A DNA stretch of 64,000 nucleotides, taken from Klenkia marina. GTDB lineage: Bacteria; Actinomycetota; Actinomycetes; Mycobacteriales; Geodermatophilaceae. Positions 62,066 to 64,000 of the stretch are shown in pieces. Position 1 is the stretch's first letter. Each line of letters opens with the position of its first letter. The notes under the pieces were generated by a model. It was not told the origin of the DNA, made no database searches, and saw only the letters and a program-made list of their open reading frames with translations. The stretch lies in contig NZ_FMUH01000005.1 in NCBI RefSeq assembly GCF_900101025.1, forward strand, positions 186,001 to 250,000, written 5' to 3'. Made by a program: the position numbers and the translations under genes.

Positions 62066-63546
62066 GCGCGTCCTCCTCCGCGGTGCGCGCGCAGACCCTG
62101 TTCGCCGTCGTCGGTGCCCTGTCGGTGGTGGAGGTCGCCAGCGGTGTGCTGCAGGGCTTCTACACACCGGTCTTCTCCGACGTCGCCCGCGCGCTGGGCA
62201 TCGGAGACGGCGACGTCAACTGGTTCGAGGCCGCCCAGCTCGTGGCCTCCGCGCTGCTGGTGCCGGTGCTGGCGCGGCTGGCCGACCTGCACGGCCACCG
62301 GCGGGTGCTGCTGGTCTCCACCGCGGTCACGGCGCTGGGCACCTGGGTGATGGCCCTGGCGCCCACCACCGGGCCGGCCGGCTTCGCGGTCTTCGTCGTC
62401 GGCTCCGCCCTGCAGGGCGCCTACGTGGTCTGGCTCCCCCTCGAGGTGGCGATCGTGCACCGGCGCGCAGCCGCCGACGACCACCGCACCCGCCGTGCCG
62501 CCGGCGTGCTGGTCGCCTTCCTGCAGGTCGGGGTGCTGGCCGGCGCGCTCAGCAGCGGGGCGCTGGTCACCGCGCTGCCCGTGCCCGTGCTGCTCGCGCT
62601 GCCCGCGGTGGTGGTGACGATCTGCCTGGCCGTGGTCCGGTTCGGTGTCGAGCCCGACGCCCCGCGGGCGCCGGGTCGGCTCGACCTGCCCGGGCTGGGG
62701 CTGCTGACCGCCGCGCTGCTGCTGGTCATGGGCGGTCTGGTCGCGTTGCGGCTGCTCGGCCCCGGGTCGGTCGTGCCGTGGGCGCTGGTGGTGGCCGGCC
62801 TGGCCACCGGGTGGCTGCTGGTGCGCGTCGAGGCCCGGCAGCACGAGCCGCTGCTCGACGTCCCGGTGCTCGTCGCGCCCGGGCAGTGGCCGATCCAGGC
62901 CACCGCCTTCCTGTCGGGCATGTCGGTGCTGGGCGCGCAGATCCCGCTGTCCACCTTCGCCCGCGCGGACCCGGCGGTCACCGGCTACGGCCTGGGCGCC
63001 AGCGCCTCGTTCGTCTCGGTGCTCATCGGGCTGTACGTGCTCACCCTGCTCACCGGTGCCCTGCTGCTGCCGCTGCTCTCCCGGTGGCTGGGGGGCCGGC
63101 GGGCGATGGCGGCGGGGGCGGCCACGGTGGCCGTCGGCTACGCGCTGTGGCTGCCGTTCCACGACACCGCGGTGCAGGCGCTGACCAACATGGCCGTCGC
63201 CGGCGTGGGATCCGGGCTGCTGGTGGCCGCGCTGCCCGCCGCGGCGGTGGCCGCCGCGCCGGCCGACCGCACCGGTTTCGCCGCCGGCATGACCAACAGC
63301 AGCAAGACCGTCGGCGGAGCCATCGCCTCGGCGGTCTTCGCGGTCGCGCTGGCCGCCACCGGCAGCATCGACGACCCCGCGGCCGGCTCCGCACCGCTGT
63401 CGGGCTACCTCACGGTGTGGACCGTCTGCGCCGTCGCCGCGGCCCTGGCCGCCGTCGTCCTCGTGACCTCCGAACGCCGGAGGCCCGGAACCGCAACGGT
63501 TCCGGGCCTCCGGGGTTCGACCGACCGGACTGGTCAGTCGAGGTAG
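62062..63546 (+). CDS. MFS transporter coupled to the M20 peptidase
   Basis: 494-residue major facilitator, about 14 helices (DHA2-like): opening [20 protein letters not shown], motif A in [17 protein letters not shown], and late [20 protein letters not shown]. Substrate unknown; the ATGA overlap with the peptidase suggests import of its substrate or export of its product. A perfect 17-bp hairpin (63477-63513) lies inside the last codons, and the stop lies within the convergent sigma factor gene by 13 bases. So the 3' end of the message, and perhaps the last 20 residues, may not be translated efficiently. Confidence 0.92.
   Translation: MSASSSAVRAQTLFAVVGALSVVEVASGVLQGFYTPVFSDVARALGIGDGDVNWFEAAQLVASALLVPVLARLADLHGHRRVLLVSTAVTALGTWVMALAPTTGPAGFAVFVVGSALQGAYVVWLPLEVAIVHRRAAADDHRTRRAAGVLVAFLQVGVLAGALSSGALVTALPVPVLLALPAVVVTICLAVVRFGVEPDAPRAPGRLDLPGLGLLTAALLLVMGGLVALRLLGPGSVVPWALVVAGLATGWLLVRVEARQHEPLLDVPVLVAPGQWPIQATAFLSGMSVLGAQIPLSTFARADPAVTGYGLGASASFVSVLIGLYVLTLLTGALLLPLLSRWLGGRRAMAAGAATVAVGYALWLPFHDTAVQALTNMAVAGVGSGLLVAALPAAAVAAAPADRTGFAAGMTNSSKTVGGAIASAVFAVALAATGSIDDPAAGSAPLSGYLTVWTVCAVAAALAAVVLVTSERRRPGTATVPGLRGSTDRTGQSR
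63477..63513. terminator. Perfect 17-bp hairpin at the MFS/sigma factor junction
   Basis: CCGGAGGCCCGGAACCG (63477-63493) and its exact reverse complement (63497-63513) with a CAA loop. It is a likely bidirectional terminator, 21 bases downstream of the sigma factor stop on the minus strand and inside the last 25 codons of the MFS gene on the plus strand. Confidence 0.85.
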
Positions 63547-64000
63547 TCGCGGAGCACCTGGCTCCGGCTGGGGTGGCGCAGCTTGCTCATCGTCTTGGAC
63601 TCGATCTGGCGGATCCGCTCGCGGGTCACGCCGTAGACCTGGCCGATCTCGTCCAGCGTCCGCGGGGTGCCGTCGGACAGGCCGAAGCGCAACCGCACGA
63701 CGCCGGCCTCGCGCTCGCTGAGGGTCTGCAGCACCGAGGTGAGCTGCTCCTGCATGAAGCCGTAGGAGACGGCCTCGACCGCGACGACGGCCTCGGAGTC
63801 CTCGATGAAGTCACCGAGCTGGCTGTCGCCCTCGTCGCCGATGGTCTGGTCGAGCGAGATGGGCTCCCGGGCGTACTGCTGGATCTCCAGCACCTTGTCC
63901 GGGGTGATGTCCATCTCCTTGGCCAGCTCCTCCGGAGTGGCCTCGCGGCCCAGCTCCTGCAGCAGCTCGCGCTGGATGCGACCCAGCTTGTTGATGACCT
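63534..64000 (-). CDS. sigA: Principal sigma factor, C-terminal part (5' end outside window)
   Basis: 154 residues visible of the group 1 sigma factor (RpoD/HrdB/SigA) that directs RNA polymerase to housekeeping promoters. Region 3 includes [19 protein letters not shown] and the finger [17 protein letters not shown]. Region 4 has [20 protein letters not shown] and the -35 recognition helix-turn-helix [20 protein letters not shown], ending [16 protein letters not shown], the normal actinobacterial C-terminus. Group 1 rather than group 2 is assigned from the full region 3.2/4 identity; the N-terminus is not visible. Confidence 0.95.
   Translation of the reverse strand, partial: VINKLGRIQRELLQELGREATPEELAKEMDITPDKVLEIQQYAREPISLDQTIGDEGDSQLGDFIEDSEAVVAVEAVSYGFMQEQLTSVLQTLSEREAGVVRLRFGLSDGTPRTLDEIGQVYGVTRERIRQIESKTMSKLRHPSRSQVLRDYLD

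Overview
The window is a GC-rich, densely packed actinobacterial chromosome segment. Several signs point to that phylum: a mycothiol ligase gene (mshC), the conserved mshC/SCO1664/DUF3090/phosphomutase block, DUF5703 and DUF222-HNH proteins, a PimC-like mannosyltransferase, frequent GTG starts, and candidate IdeR- and LexA-type boxes. A Geodermatophilaceae-like host is my best guess, from overall style rather than from any alignment. The left quarter keeps gene content and partly gene order known from the Mycobacterium tuberculosis Rv2124c-Rv2141c region (metH, PAC2 protein, mshC, DUF3090, phosphatase, uppP, M20 peptidase), so most of it is core chromosome.

Layout. 1-9.8 kb: partial metH, a PAC2 protein, dGTPase, mshC with its conserved partners, and uppP. 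9.8-15.3 kb: an aldo/keto reductase coupled to a RecD-like helicase, an ABC-F ATPase, and a DUF2470 (haem-utilisation-like) gene divergent from a stand-alone rpsD across an iron box. 16-25 kb: a small membrane protein, a PimC-like glycosyltransferase flanked by two related palindromic repeats, a lipoprotein beta-propeller, DUF5703, two oxidoreductases, a MASE1-GAF-GGDEF diguanylate cyclase, an M20 peptidase and tRNA-Leu(GAG). 25.2-33.6 kb: a complete recC-recB-recD operon with start/stop overlaps. 33.7-43 kb: small-molecule enzymes, a DHA2 exporter with a divergent TetR regulator and twin operators, lycopene cyclase, a HAD hydrolase, an EamA/GntR pair with its own operator, and Nei-type DNA glycosylase. 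43-50 kb: two coupled CNNM/CBS proteins, then a TAXI solute-binding lipoprotein, sensor kinase, response regulator and MHS-family permease. 50-56 kb: an internally deleted carboxylesterase, an SNF2-like helicase, a lipoprotein hydrolase, and a DUF222-HNH nuclease behind a LexA-type box. 56-64 kb: YggT, zinc alcohol dehydrogenase, SelO, a secreted alanine-rich protein behind a cyclic-di-AMP (ydaO-type) riboswitch, an M20 peptidase/MFS pair, and the 3' part of the principal sigma factor gene.

There is no prophage, CRISPR array, rRNA, transposase or large biosynthetic cluster. What stands out is regulatory: an iron box, a LexA box, TetR and GntR operators, a riboswitch, a coupled leader ORF, and several long perfect intergenic inverted repeats. 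The TAXI/two-component/MHS block is the best candidate for a little-described functional unit.
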